Assembly: GCF_014295415.1 (NCBI RefSeq)
Contig: NZ_CP052909.1
Coordinates: forward strand, 2,418,001 to 2,482,000
DNA: 64,000 nucleotides
Source: Constantimarinum furrinae
GTDB lineage: Bacteria > Bacteroidota > Bacteroidia > Flavobacteriales > Flavobacteriaceae
Direction of reading: 5' to 3'
This document shows positions 48,405-56,702 of this stretch, piece by piece. The stretch's first letter is position 1; each line of letters starts with the position of its first letter. The notes below the pieces were generated by a model that was not told where the DNA came from, searched no databases, and saw only the letters and a list, made by a program, of their open reading frames with translations. The position numbers were made by a program, and so were the translations under genes.

Positions 48405-51323
48405 TTAATAATCGATCGCTTCATAGATCGCGGCCTGTATGTTACTTCTCAGATCACTACTAATCAATCTGCGGTTATCTGCAGAAGGATATGTTCGGTT
48501 CGATAAAAATACATAAACGATCTCTTGTTCGGGGTCGGCCCAGGTAAAAGTACCGGTAAATCCGCTGTGCCCAAAACTTGTCATGGAAACACAGCCACAG
48601 GTCGGTCCGCTCTCTCCCAATTGTGGTTTATCGAATCCTACACCTCTTCTAACGTCATTATCACAATAGTAACAGGTATTGAAAGCGTCCAACGTTTCCG
48701 GTTTAAAATAACGTTCTCCTCCGTAATACCCCTTCCAAAGATACATTTGCATGATCTTCGCTATATCATTGGCATTACTAAAAAGTCCGGCATGACCACT
48801 CACGCCACCAAGCATTGCAGCTCCTTGGTCGTGAACATACCCGTGAACTTTCTGCATTCTAAAAGATCTATCCTCTTCAGTGGGAACGATATCGGCTTTT
48901 GAAAACTTATTCAATGGCAGATACGTAGTATAATTAGCTCCCAAAGATTCATAAAGATTGCGCTGTACCAATTCATCCAGCGATGTCCCGTAGAATTCTT
49001 CAAGGTATTTCTTTAAAATATAGTAAGGAAGATCGCTATACTTATAGCCTGTTCTTGGTCTCAGATCACTTGTTCTGATGGTTTCAAAAATACTGTCTTT
49101 GTAATCGTTTCGCATATACAAGTCTTCAGCTACCTTTAATGAAAAATCCTTGGTAGCTTCCTTTGAATAGTATTTTGAGGCCGGTTGTTTTGTAACCGAA
49201 TCCAAGGTGCTCACATAAAAGGGAATCCACGCTTGAAGTCGGGCGTAGTGAGACATCATGTCCTTAATGGTAATATCCTTTTTGTTTGAAGTCTTATATT
49301 CGGGAAGCATCTCAGATAATTTCGTATCCATAGTGATCGTACCCCGGTCTACGAGCTCCATGACCATAGGGAGTGCCGCGAGTATTTTTGTGAGAGATGC
49401 AAGGTCGTAGACATCATCATCCTTTACCGAATTCTTCTTATCCTGAGTATGATAACCGAAATTTTTTGAATAGATCACCTTTCCTTTTCTGGCTACCAGG
49501 ATCTGAGCACCCGGATACATATTGCCCCATAACCCAAGTTTAGCAAGCGAATCGATTTTTTTTAACTTATACGAATTAACGCCTACACTTTCAGGTGTGC
49601 CGTACTGCAAGCGTTTTAAGGATTTGGTTTCGTAGTGGGTATTTACCGGAAAATCCTCTCCCAATGAAACGGGAAGCTTTCCCCTGGCTTCTCTGGCACC
49701 AAAAATTAACTGAGCAGAAAGCTCCTGCGCTACTTCGCTGTTCTGATAGGACATGATAATACCTTCAAAATTAGCACTGGTCTTCAGATCCAATAAGGCA
49801 TATGGTCTTGCAAACACATCGAGTATTACCGTATTTGTCCTTGCGATCTCATAGATCCAAACGAGTTCCTTTTCCGTAAATTTATAATCCTTCCAGGGAT
49901 TGTCATTCGATTTGTGAAACCCGATAATGACATAGTTATAAGGTTTTAATTTTTCAACATAATTGTCTAAGCTGTTGGCTTTGATCCAGTCTACATCGGC
50001 ATACTTTCGCAATTGTGCTAGAAATGCCGTACCGTCGTCGTCACCAAAATTAACGTAGGCTATTTTTTTCTTTTGAAGATCCTTAATGGGAAGAATAGCC
50101 AATTTATTTTCAAGTATGGTTAGAGATTTTTCAACGGCTTCTTCATTCAATGCTTTATCGATCACTGAATTTAAGTCCTCATAAAGATAATTTGTATTTA
50201 TTGGCTTATAATTATGTAAACCCACTACATATTTCGCGTATAGTATTTTCTTTACTGAATGCGCCAGACGCTCCTCTGTGATAACTCCTTCACGATAGCC
50301 ATTTACTAATAATTCATGTGCTTTTGGTATATTTTCCGAAATAAGCAGCACGTCATTTCCGGCTAAAAAAGCTGCCAAATCGATCTCTCCGGGCTGTTTA
50401 AAATCTGCAGCACCTTTCATATTGAGGGCATCGGTGAAAATAAGACCGTTGAAACCCAATTGCCCTTTCAGCATATCTGTCACGATCACTTTTGAAAGGG
50501 ATGAAGGGTATCCCAATCGGTCTTCCAGCGCCGGAATATTTAAATGAGCCACCATAACGCTACTTAATCCTTCACGAATAAGCCGTTTGTATGGATATAG
50601 CTCTACACTGTCTATACGTTCTTTTGAGAATGCAATAGTAGGCAGGGTTTTATGTGAATCCTGGTCGGTGTCACCATGTCCCGGAAAATGTTTCGCATTG
50701 GCCAGAATTCCTGCACTTTGCATACCTTTCATAAATGCAAGTGATTTCTCAGTTACATTTTCCTTGTCCTCTCCAAAAGAACGGTTTCCTATAATAGGGT
50801 TCTTCGGATTGGTATTAATATCAACCACAGGGGCAAAATTTATATGTACCCCCAACCGTTTGGAATGCTCCCCAATTCGCCGGCCAACACGCTCTACTAC
50901 TTTGTTATCGGTAATTGCACCCAGTGTCATATTCCATGGATAGGCAAAGGTAGAATCCAATCGCATGGCCAACCCCCATTCGGCATCCATCCCTATCATA
51001 AGCTTTACCTTAGATAACTCTTGAAATTCATTGCATAATTTCGCCTGTCGATTAGGTCCACCCTTCGAAAAAATTACTCCGCCTATATAATAATTTCGAA
51101 TGAGTTCTTTTATCTTATCGGTTTTTGATTTTGGATCACTAGAAAAGACATCGACCATAAACAACTGACCAACTTTTTCCTGAAGTGACATATTTCCATA
51201 GATGCTATCTACCCATTTTTGCTGGTTGGGATAGTCATTTTCTAATATAAGCGGGTTTATTTGCTGGGAATAAACTGTAAGGCAGGCCAGTATAAAAAGT
51301 GAGGCTAAAAGAATTTTTTTCAT
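48405..51323 (-). CDS. Fusion of GH3 beta-N-acetylglucosaminidase (NagZ-like) and serine beta-lactamase-like hydrolase
   Basis: A 972-residue secreted protein (signal peptide MKKILLASLFILACLTVYSQ). Residues 30-370 are a GH3 domain with the NagZ His-Asp dyad motif KHFPGHGDTDQDSH and the nucleophile in FTDALNMKG; about 380-560 is the GH3 C-terminal domain. Residues 590-970 are a class C beta-lactamase/DD-peptidase fold with SLTK as SxxK, a YSD in the YxN position and GHSGFTG in place of KTG. Likely role: trimming peptidoglycan sugar and peptide in the periplasm. The YxN-to-YSD change may alter specificity. It is followed closely by bshA. Confidence 0.9.
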   Translation of the reverse strand: MKKILLASLFILACLTVYSQQINPLILENDYPNQQKWVDSIYGNMSLQEKVGQLFMVDVFSSDPKSKTDKIKELIRNYYIGGVIFSKGGPNRQAKLCNEFQELSKVKLMIGMDAEWGLAMRLDSTFAYPWNMTLGAITDNKVVERVGRRIGEHSKRLGVHINFAPVVDINTNPKNPIIGNRSFGEDKENVTEKSLAFMKGMQSAGILANAKHFPGHGDTDQDSHKTLPTIAFSKERIDSVELYPYKRLIREGLSSVMVAHLNIPALEDRLGYPSSLSKVIVTDMLKGQLGFNGLIFTDALNMKGAADFKQPGEIDLAAFLAGNDVLLISENIPKAHELLVNGYREGVITEERLAHSVKKILYAKYVVGLHNYKPINTNYLYEDLNSVIDKALNEEAVEKSLTILENKLAILPIKDLQKKKIAYVNFGDDDGTAFLAQLRKYADVDWIKANSLDNYVEKLKPYNYVIIGFHKSNDNPWKDYKFTEKELVWIYEIARTNTVILDVFARPYALLDLKTSANFEGIIMSYQNSEVAQELSAQLIFGAREARGKLPVSLGEDFPVNTHYETKSLKRLQYGTPESVGVNSYKLKKIDSLAKLGLWGNMYPGAQILVARKGKVIYSKNFGYHTQDKKNSVKDDDVYDLASLTKILAALPMVMELVDRGTITMDTKLSEMLPEYKTSNKKDITIKDMMSHYARLQAWIPFYVSTLDSVTKQPASKYYSKEATKDFSLKVAEDLYMRNDYKDSIFETIRTSDLRPRTGYKYSDLPYYILKKYLEEFYGTSLDELVQRNLYESLGANYTTYLPLNKFSKADIVPTEEDRSFRMQKVHGYVHDQGAAMLGGVSGHAGLFSNANDIAKIMQMYLWKGYYGGERYFKPETLDAFNTCYYCDNDVRRGVGFDKPQLGESGPTCGCVSMTSFGHSGFTGTFTWADPEQEIVYVFLSNRTYPSADNRRLISSDLRSNIQAAIYEAIDY

Positions 51324-51342
51324 ACACCGAAAGATACAAAAA

Positions 51343-51828
51343 CTATGCTAAAAATCTTCCGTGCCAACTGTCTTTTAAAGGCACTTCCCAGTCTTCAAGA
51401 TATTCGGCTTTGGTATTTACCAAATTGTTGAAAACCACCGTATTTTGGGATACCGACCGGTTTTTAACCATCTTTTTAAAATCGTTAAGCGGTTTGTGTG
51501 CAATGTAGTCACCGTTGTAATAAGTGACATTCATTTTATCGAGCAGATCTACCTCGAATTCCTTTTCTAACGATTGAATAAAATGTACTGAAGCATCAAT
51601 ACTGCACCCTGAAGCAGAAGCATTAGACTGATTAAGACCGATTACAATAAATCGCTGGTATTTTATTTCGAATCCGGCTTCCAGGTCGGTACCATGGGCC
51701 GTCCACTTTTCTAAAAAAGCTTTGGTTTTACTGGCTATCTGTTCAACTTCCCCATCAGAAAGTTTTCGATTAGCCTGATAGATCCATATTCTTGATTCGC
51801 TTGGTAAATTCTTAAAATCTGTGAGCAT
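51343..51828 (-). CDS. Conserved hypothetical protein (161 aa)
   Basis: A compact alpha/beta protein: SRIWIYQANRKLSDGEVEQI, then FEIKYQRFIVIGLNQSNASA, ASVHFIQSLEKEFEVDLL, and a basic C-terminus (DWEVPLKDSWHGRFL). Homologues in flavobacteria are, as far as I recall, often labelled ABC transporter ATPase, but no Walker A, Walker B or ABC signature is visible, so that name is not supported. The gene starts 2 bp after the Fe-S protein gene and precedes the NagZ fusion by 19 bp. Function unknown. Confidence 0.7.
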   Translation of the reverse strand: MLTDFKNLPSESRIWIYQANRKLSDGEVEQIASKTKAFLEKWTAHGTDLEAGFEIKYQRFIVIGLNQSNASASGCSIDASVHFIQSLEKEFEVDLLDKMNVTYYNGDYIAHKPLNDFKKMVKNRSVSQNTVVFNNLVNTKAEYLEDWEVPLKDSWHGRFLA

Positions 51829-51830
51829 AG

Positions 51831-52622
51831 TTATAAATCGGCTGCAGTGGCGATCATTTCGGCTACATCCATTACTTTAATTTCGCCTTCCTTTTCTTTT
51901 CCTTTAACACCATCGGTCATCATGGTATTGCAAAACGGGCATGCCGCCGCAATAATAGATGGTTTGGTTTCTATGGCTTCTTCGGTGCGCTCAATATTTA
52001 CATCCTTATTGCCGGGTTCGGGTTCTTTAAACATTTGGGCACCTCCGGCTCCACAGCAGAGTCCGCGTGATTTGCAACGCTTCATCTCGACCAGTTCTAC
52101 TTCCAGTTTTTGAAGTAATTCCCTAGGAGCTTCATATTCATTATTTGCTCTTCCCAAATAGCAGGGATCGTGAAAAGTGATCCGTTTCCCTTTAAATTTT
52201 CCTCCTTCAACCTTCAATCTTCCTTCGTTGAGTAAGGATTTGAGAAACTGAGTATGATGAACCACCTCGTAATTGCCACCTAATTCGGGATATTCATTCT
52301 TAATGGTATTAAAGCAATGCGGACAAGCAGTGACTATTTTTTTTACTTCATAAGCATTGAGTACTTCAATGTTCCCCATCGCCTGCATTTGGAACAAAAA
52401 TTCATTTCCGGCACGTTTGGCGGGATCACCCGTACAACTTTCCTCGGTTCCCAGAACGGCAAAGTCAATTTTAGCCTTGTGTAATAGCTTAACAAAGGCT
52501 TTGGTGATCTTTTTTGCCCGGTCGTCGAAACTACCGGCACACCCTACCCAGAACAAGACTTCCGGTTGTTTGCCTTCGGCCAGATACTCGGCCATTGTTG
52601 GGACTTTTATCGTTTCGCTCAT
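51831..52622 (-). CDS. Cysteine-rich CCG-domain Fe-S protein (HdrB-like)
   Basis: A 263-residue protein with two CCG-type cysteine motifs: an N-terminal half with VLFWVGCAGSFDDRA and ACPHCFNTIKNEYPE, and a C-terminal half with FHDPCYLGR, RCKSRGLCCGAGGAQMF and AACPFCNTMMTDG. These bind iron-sulfur clusters in heterodisulfide-reductase B and GlpC/LutA proteins. It pairs with the membrane Fe-S protein at 53068 in the same operon, the two probably forming a quinone-linked or respiratory redox module. Confidence 0.87.
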   Translation of the reverse strand: MSETIKVPTMAEYLAEGKQPEVLFWVGCAGSFDDRAKKITKAFVKLLHKAKIDFAVLGTEESCTGDPAKRAGNEFLFQMQAMGNIEVLNAYEVKKIVTACPHCFNTIKNEYPELGGNYEVVHHTQFLKSLLNEGRLKVEGGKFKGKRITFHDPCYLGRANNEYEAPRELLQKLEVELVEMKRCKSRGLCCGAGGAQMFKEPEPGNKDVNIERTEEAIETKPSIIAAACPFCNTMMTDGVKGKEKEGEIKVMDVAEMIATAADL

Positions 52623-52633
52623 CTTTCCTTATT

Positions 52634-53071
52634 TTAATCTTCAAACACCTGAATAGTCACTTCTTTCTTCACCAGATCTGTGAATTTCCCGTTGTAGCGT
52701 GTGGCCTTTACCATGTGATTGTCCACCCAATGATAATTTCCTCCCCGAGGTTTACCCATGAGTAACGAATGATATTTAAAGCCATGCTTTTTTAACCAGG
52801 TTTCCGTGACTTGCCGGTGTTCCTCTGTTCTGGAGGTGAAGAAACATATTATGTGTCCTTGATCATACCATTTGTTCAGGGTTTTCAGAGCATCGGGAAA
52901 CGGCTCACAGGTGGCCATTCGTTCCGGTTCTTCATTGGGCACATCATCGGTGATAGTCCCATCTATATCGATCAGGTAGTTCTTAACATTCTCGGGCAAT
53001 ACAGGACTTACGTGTTCCCCGTTTACTGCGGTTTCCCGCAATAAATTATTTATATTTTGCTTCTCCATCAT
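52634..53071 (-). CDS. HAD-like phosphatase-family protein
   Basis: A 145-residue protein. HAD motif I is IDIDGTITDDVP (nucleophile and acid Asp), motif II ICFFTSRTEEH, and the region near KPRGGNYHWVDNHMV corresponds to motifs III/IV. No cap domain is present, so a small phosphatase (C0 type) acting on a phosphorylated macromolecule or sugar is possible. It sits between two Fe-S protein genes, overlapping the upstream one by an ATGA, so it is tightly co-expressed with them. Confidence 0.8.
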   Translation of the reverse strand: MMEKQNINNLLRETAVNGEHVSPVLPENVKNYLIDIDGTITDDVPNEEPERMATCEPFPDALKTLNKWYDQGHIICFFTSRTEEHRQVTETWLKKHGFKYHSLLMGKPRGGNYHWVDNHMVKATRYNGKFTDLVKKEVTIQVFED

Positions 53072-54390
53072 TGTTCATTTTTCCAGTTAAGCCGGTCCAT
53101 CTGGTTGTAAGGCCAAGGGGCACCGTTATTTTCAATATTTGTCATAGCGCCATTAAGTTCCATAGGCGCCGCAGACTGTTCCATTACAAGATACTGACGC
53201 ATATCCATTATGATAGAAAGTGGATCAATACTTACAGGACAGGCCTCGACACACGCATTGCAGGTAGTACATGCCCACAATTCTTCTCTAGTGATATAAT
53301 CGTCCAGTAATTGTTTTCCATCAGACTTGAATTCGCCGTTCTTATCAATATTCTTTCCAATTTCCTCCAATCGATCACGGGTGTCCATCATGATCTTTCG
53401 GGGTGATAGTTTTTTACCCGTAATATTAGCAGGGCACTCACTGGTACAACGTCCACATTCGGTACAGGTATAGGCGTTAAGTAGTTGTATCTGATTTAGA
53501 TCTGTAACATCGCTTGCACCGAACTTCGCCGGAGCTTCGGCACCTTCAGCCGGCGCCGCAAAAGGATCGGCATTGGGATCCATCATCAATTTCACCTCAT
53601 TTGTCACCGATTCGAGATTCTTAAATTTTCCTTTCGGAACCACTTTTCCGAGGTAAACATTGGGAAATGCAAGTATAATATGGAGATGTTTAGAGAAATA
53701 GAGATAATTCAGAAAAATAAGTATCCCAATAATATGCAGCCACCAAGCTGTGCGTTCGATAATGATCAAGGTACCTTCAGAAAAGGATTCGAATAACGGA
53801 CTAAACAGTGAACTTACAGGAAACATTCCGGCCTCAACATAATGGGCGGCTCCTATTTTTTGCAATTGAAGATCGGCAGCATTCATCGTAAGGAACAGGA
53901 TCATTAGGACCATTTCAAAATAGAGAATGAAATTGGCATCATTCTTTGGCCAACCGGTCATTTCCTGTGCCCAGAAGCGCTTAATTTTCTGAATATTCCT
54001 ACGTGTCCAGAAAAGAATGACTCCAATTAAAACAAGGGCCGCAAGGATCTCAAAGGTGGCAATAAGGTAATCGTAAATCACTCCGGCACCTGCAAAAACA
54101 CGATGTGTTCCGAAAATTCCATCAATAATGATCTCAAGTACTTCTATATTGATCACTATAAAACCAACATATACAATAATATGCAAAAGTCCCGCCATGG
54201 GGCGAACAACCATCTTTGATTGTCCAAGCGCAATGCGGAATACATTTCCCCAGCGCTCCCCTTTTTGATCTGAAGCATCTACTTTTTGCCCCAGTTTAAT
54301 ATTTCGAATAACCTTGCGAATATTTAAGGTAAAATACGAAATGCCTGCAATGAGGACGATTAAGAATAGAATATTTGGAAGGTATTGCAT
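53068..54390 (-). CDS. Membrane Fe-S oxidoreductase (heterodisulfide reductase-like, HdrE/NarI-type N-terminus)
   Basis: A 440-residue protein. The first 260 residues contain about six membrane helices, with histidines (LLHIIVYVGF, WWLHIIGILIFLN, KHLHIILAF) suited to bind haem b. The C-terminal half carries two ferredoxin clusters, CTECGRCTSECPANITG and CTTCNACVEACPVSIDP. It likely moves electrons between the quinone pool and the CCG protein at 51831. The gene starts 2 bp after the MlaD gene's stop. Confidence 0.87.
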   Translation of the reverse strand: MQYLPNILFLIVLIAGISYFTLNIRKVIRNIKLGQKVDASDQKGERWGNVFRIALGQSKMVVRPMAGLLHIIVYVGFIVINIEVLEIIIDGIFGTHRVFAGAGVIYDYLIATFEILAALVLIGVILFWTRRNIQKIKRFWAQEMTGWPKNDANFILYFEMVLMILFLTMNAADLQLQKIGAAHYVEAGMFPVSSLFSPLFESFSEGTLIIIERTAWWLHIIGILIFLNYLYFSKHLHIILAFPNVYLGKVVPKGKFKNLESVTNEVKLMMDPNADPFAAPAEGAEAPAKFGASDVTDLNQIQLLNAYTCTECGRCTSECPANITGKKLSPRKIMMDTRDRLEEIGKNIDKNGEFKSDGKQLLDDYITREELWACTTCNACVEACPVSIDPLSIIMDMRQYLVMEQSAAPMELNGAMTNIENNGAPWPYNQMDRLNWKNEQ

Positions 54391-54392
54391 GC

Positions 54393-55343
54393 TTATTTCT
54401 CTGGATCTTCGGGTGGATCATATTCTTTGTTCCGCTTTCCAAATAAAGAAAAGTGAACATATCGCTTAGGATTTAGTTTCATATCCTGTAAAAGTTGTTC
54501 CAATTGTTTTGAAGCACCTTCCAGGTTATCGTATAGTTTTTCGTCTTTCAATAATTTACCAACGCTTCCTTCTCCACTATCGATTCGGGTTACGATCGAG
54601 TTAAATTGATCTACCACCTCCTGAAGATCACTTACAAGTTTCCCTGCTTCCAGTTGCGCCAGAGAATCGGAAAGTTTTGCAAAATTTTCGGCAGTTGTAT
54701 CGAGATTAGTGAAGGTATTATCCAGTTTGTCTGAATTACGGGATAATACCCGATCCAGTTTTTGAGAAACCCCACTAAGGGAGTTTAAGGTGGAATTCAG
54801 ATTGTTAATAGCCTCCTTCAGATTGTCTCTTGTTGGTTCATCCACTATATCGGTAAAGGCCAGAAGTAATGTATCTACGGTAGATAATGTGTTGTTTACT
54901 TTTTTTTCAAGTGGTCCAAGTGCTTTGGTTACGGCACTTAACATTCCATCTTCGATCTCACCTTTTAGTGTGTCTCCGGATTTTGCGATCAAATTCGGAT
55001 TATAATCGGGATAGATTCCTAAAGACTTCCCTCCTATGAGTCCACTGCTGTAAATACGTACCAGGCTGTTCTTGGAGAAATCGAAATCCCGCTCTACGGT
55101 AAATTCAACAACCAGGTTACCACTTTTTGAAGCAAAATCTATGTTTGCTACTTTCCCAACCGTTAACCCATTAATGGTCACCGGGGCCGATCGGGACAGG
55201 CCTTCCACGTTTTGATATTCAACAAAAAAAGTACGGTGTTTTTCGAGGAGATTTGTGCCCTTTAAAAAGCTGTAACCAAAGATAAACAGTAGGATTGCAC
55301 CAATAGCTAATATTCCGGTCTTTACTTCTCTTGTAAGTTTCAA
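54393..55343 (-). CDS. MlaD/MCE domain lipid-transport protein
   Basis: A 316-residue protein anchored by one N-terminal helix (TGILAIGAILLFIFGYSFLKG). The MCE domain is at about 35-115 (FFVEYQNVEGLSRSAPVTIN, GLIGGKSLGIYPD), followed by a long coiled-coil tail (about 140-300) expected to oligomerise. It belongs to the Mla/Yrb-type phospholipid transfer systems, in which an inner-membrane MCE ring binds lipids. The partner permease and ATPase are not in the window. It is encoded between the amidase and Fe-S genes on one transcript. Confidence 0.88.
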   Translation of the reverse strand: MKLTREVKTGILAIGAILLFIFGYSFLKGTNLLEKHRTFFVEYQNVEGLSRSAPVTINGLTVGKVANIDFASKSGNLVVEFTVERDFDFSKNSLVRIYSSGLIGGKSLGIYPDYNPNLIAKSGDTLKGEIEDGMLSAVTKALGPLEKKVNNTLSTVDTLLLAFTDIVDEPTRDNLKEAINNLNSTLNSLSGVSQKLDRVLSRNSDKLDNTFTNLDTTAENFAKLSDSLAQLEAGKLVSDLQEVVDQFNSIVTRIDSGEGSVGKLLKDEKLYDNLEGASKQLEQLLQDMKLNPKRYVHFSLFGKRNKEYDPPEDPEK

Positions 55344-55396
55344 AGGGTGATTTTTAGGTTCTAAACAAATTTAGAAATAAATATAGAAAAACCTTG

Positions 55397-56518
55397 CTAT
55401 TTATCCTCGGATTTTAAGACTTCTGAAAGTTTTAGCTTTTCACCTTTTTTAAAGGCTACGATGTAACAAGAAGTGTAGCCTTTTTCCTGGGCATAGGTTT
55501 TTAAAAGCTGAATTTCATTATAATCTGAAGTCGCTCCGTAGTAATACTTGAAGAGTCCGTCTTCTTTTTTGCGATCCACGTCCTTTAAACCTTTGAAATT
55601 CTGTGGTTTGGTATCAATTTTCTTGCTGCTGGCTGCCAGCTGAACTCTAAACTCAATATCCTTGTAGATCTTTTCTTCGGTTGTTTCTATGGCCTTAACG
55701 ATCTCTTCTTCCGTAATGGTTGGGTTTTGAGAACTCTCTGTAGCCAGCGAAATATTCTTTTTATACGTAAGTATTCCGTTAGCTATTTCTCTGGCCATTT
55801 CTGCCCTACCCTTCTTAGAGTTGACATAGGGCCCTTCTTCCTTATTGGTAAGGAATCCCAGCTCAACCAAAACGCTGGGCATGTAGGAACTGTGTAATAC
55901 CCAAAATGGTCCCGACTTCACACTTCTATCTTTTCGTTTCAGGTTATTAACCAGGTTTCCCTGAATCAAGCTGGCAAGCATAATACTTTGATCGAGATAT
56001 TCTTCCTGCATTAAGGTAAGTCCGATAAGTGATTCGGGAGAGTTTGGGTCAAATCCCGCATATTTTTCTTCATAATTATCTTCTAAAAAGATAACCTCAT
56101 TCTCCTTTTTCGCCGTTTCCATGTTTTTACCCGATTTGTCAACACCCATTACAAACGTTTCGGCCCCATAAGCCTGGGTATGATGGGAGTTGCAATGAAT
56201 AGATACAAATATATCGGCATCAACTTCATTGGCAATAGGTCCTCTTCGGTATAAATCGATAAAAACATCGGTAGTTCTGGTATACACGACTTTTATATCC
56301 TTATGCTGCTCAAGGATCTTCCCTACCTGAAGGGTTACATCCAAAACGATATCCTTTTCGAAAAAGCCATTACCCCTGTTTCCCGGATCCTTTCCCCCAT
56401 GTCCGGCATCCAGAACCACCACAAATGGTTTTACGGTATCATTATTGAGCGTACGAAAAGATGAAAATGCAACTACTAAAATTGCAAGTACGAAAAGACA
56501 AAACAGTTTCGTTTTCAT
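55397..56518 (-). CDS. N-acetylmuramoyl-L-alanine amidase (Ami_3) with C-terminal SPOR-like region
   Basis: A 373-residue secreted zinc amidase that cleaves the sugar-peptide bond of peptidoglycan. After a signal peptide (LFCLFVLAILVVAFSSF) the Amidase_3 domain spans about 30-260: VVLDAGHGGKDPGNRG (first zinc His), Glu in GFFEKDIVLD, SIHCNSHH and the catalytic Glu in VLVELGFLTN. Residues 290-365 (EFRVQLAASSKKIDTKPQNF, then YYYGATSDYNEIQLLKTYAQ and GYTSCYIVAFKKG) have the SPOR-like alpha/beta pattern. First gene of the nine-gene minus-strand operon; divergent from the LptD-like gene. Confidence 0.92.
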   Translation of the reverse strand: MKTKLFCLFVLAILVVAFSSFRTLNNDTVKPFVVVLDAGHGGKDPGNRGNGFFEKDIVLDVTLQVGKILEQHKDIKVVYTRTTDVFIDLYRRGPIANEVDADIFVSIHCNSHHTQAYGAETFVMGVDKSGKNMETAKKENEVIFLEDNYEEKYAGFDPNSPESLIGLTLMQEEYLDQSIMLASLIQGNLVNNLKRKDRSVKSGPFWVLHSSYMPSVLVELGFLTNKEEGPYVNSKKGRAEMAREIANGILTYKKNISLATESSQNPTITEEEIVKAIETTEEKIYKDIEFRVQLAASSKKIDTKPQNFKGLKDVDRKKEDGLFKYYYGATSDYNEIQLLKTYAQEKGYTSCYIVAFKKGEKLKLSEVLKSEDK

Positions 56519-56702
56519 ATAGGTCTAACGAAGATTAAAAGTTGATATTTTAAAAAAGTCATTTTAAAAAACACAGCCAAAAAAATATGCTTAATTTTGA
56601 GTTTTCAAAAACTAAGCCAAGATATACATAGCATTTGTAGAATTTGTGGTTCATGACGAAATTTTATCACAAAAGATATCTACAAAAATATAGATCATAG
56701 CA

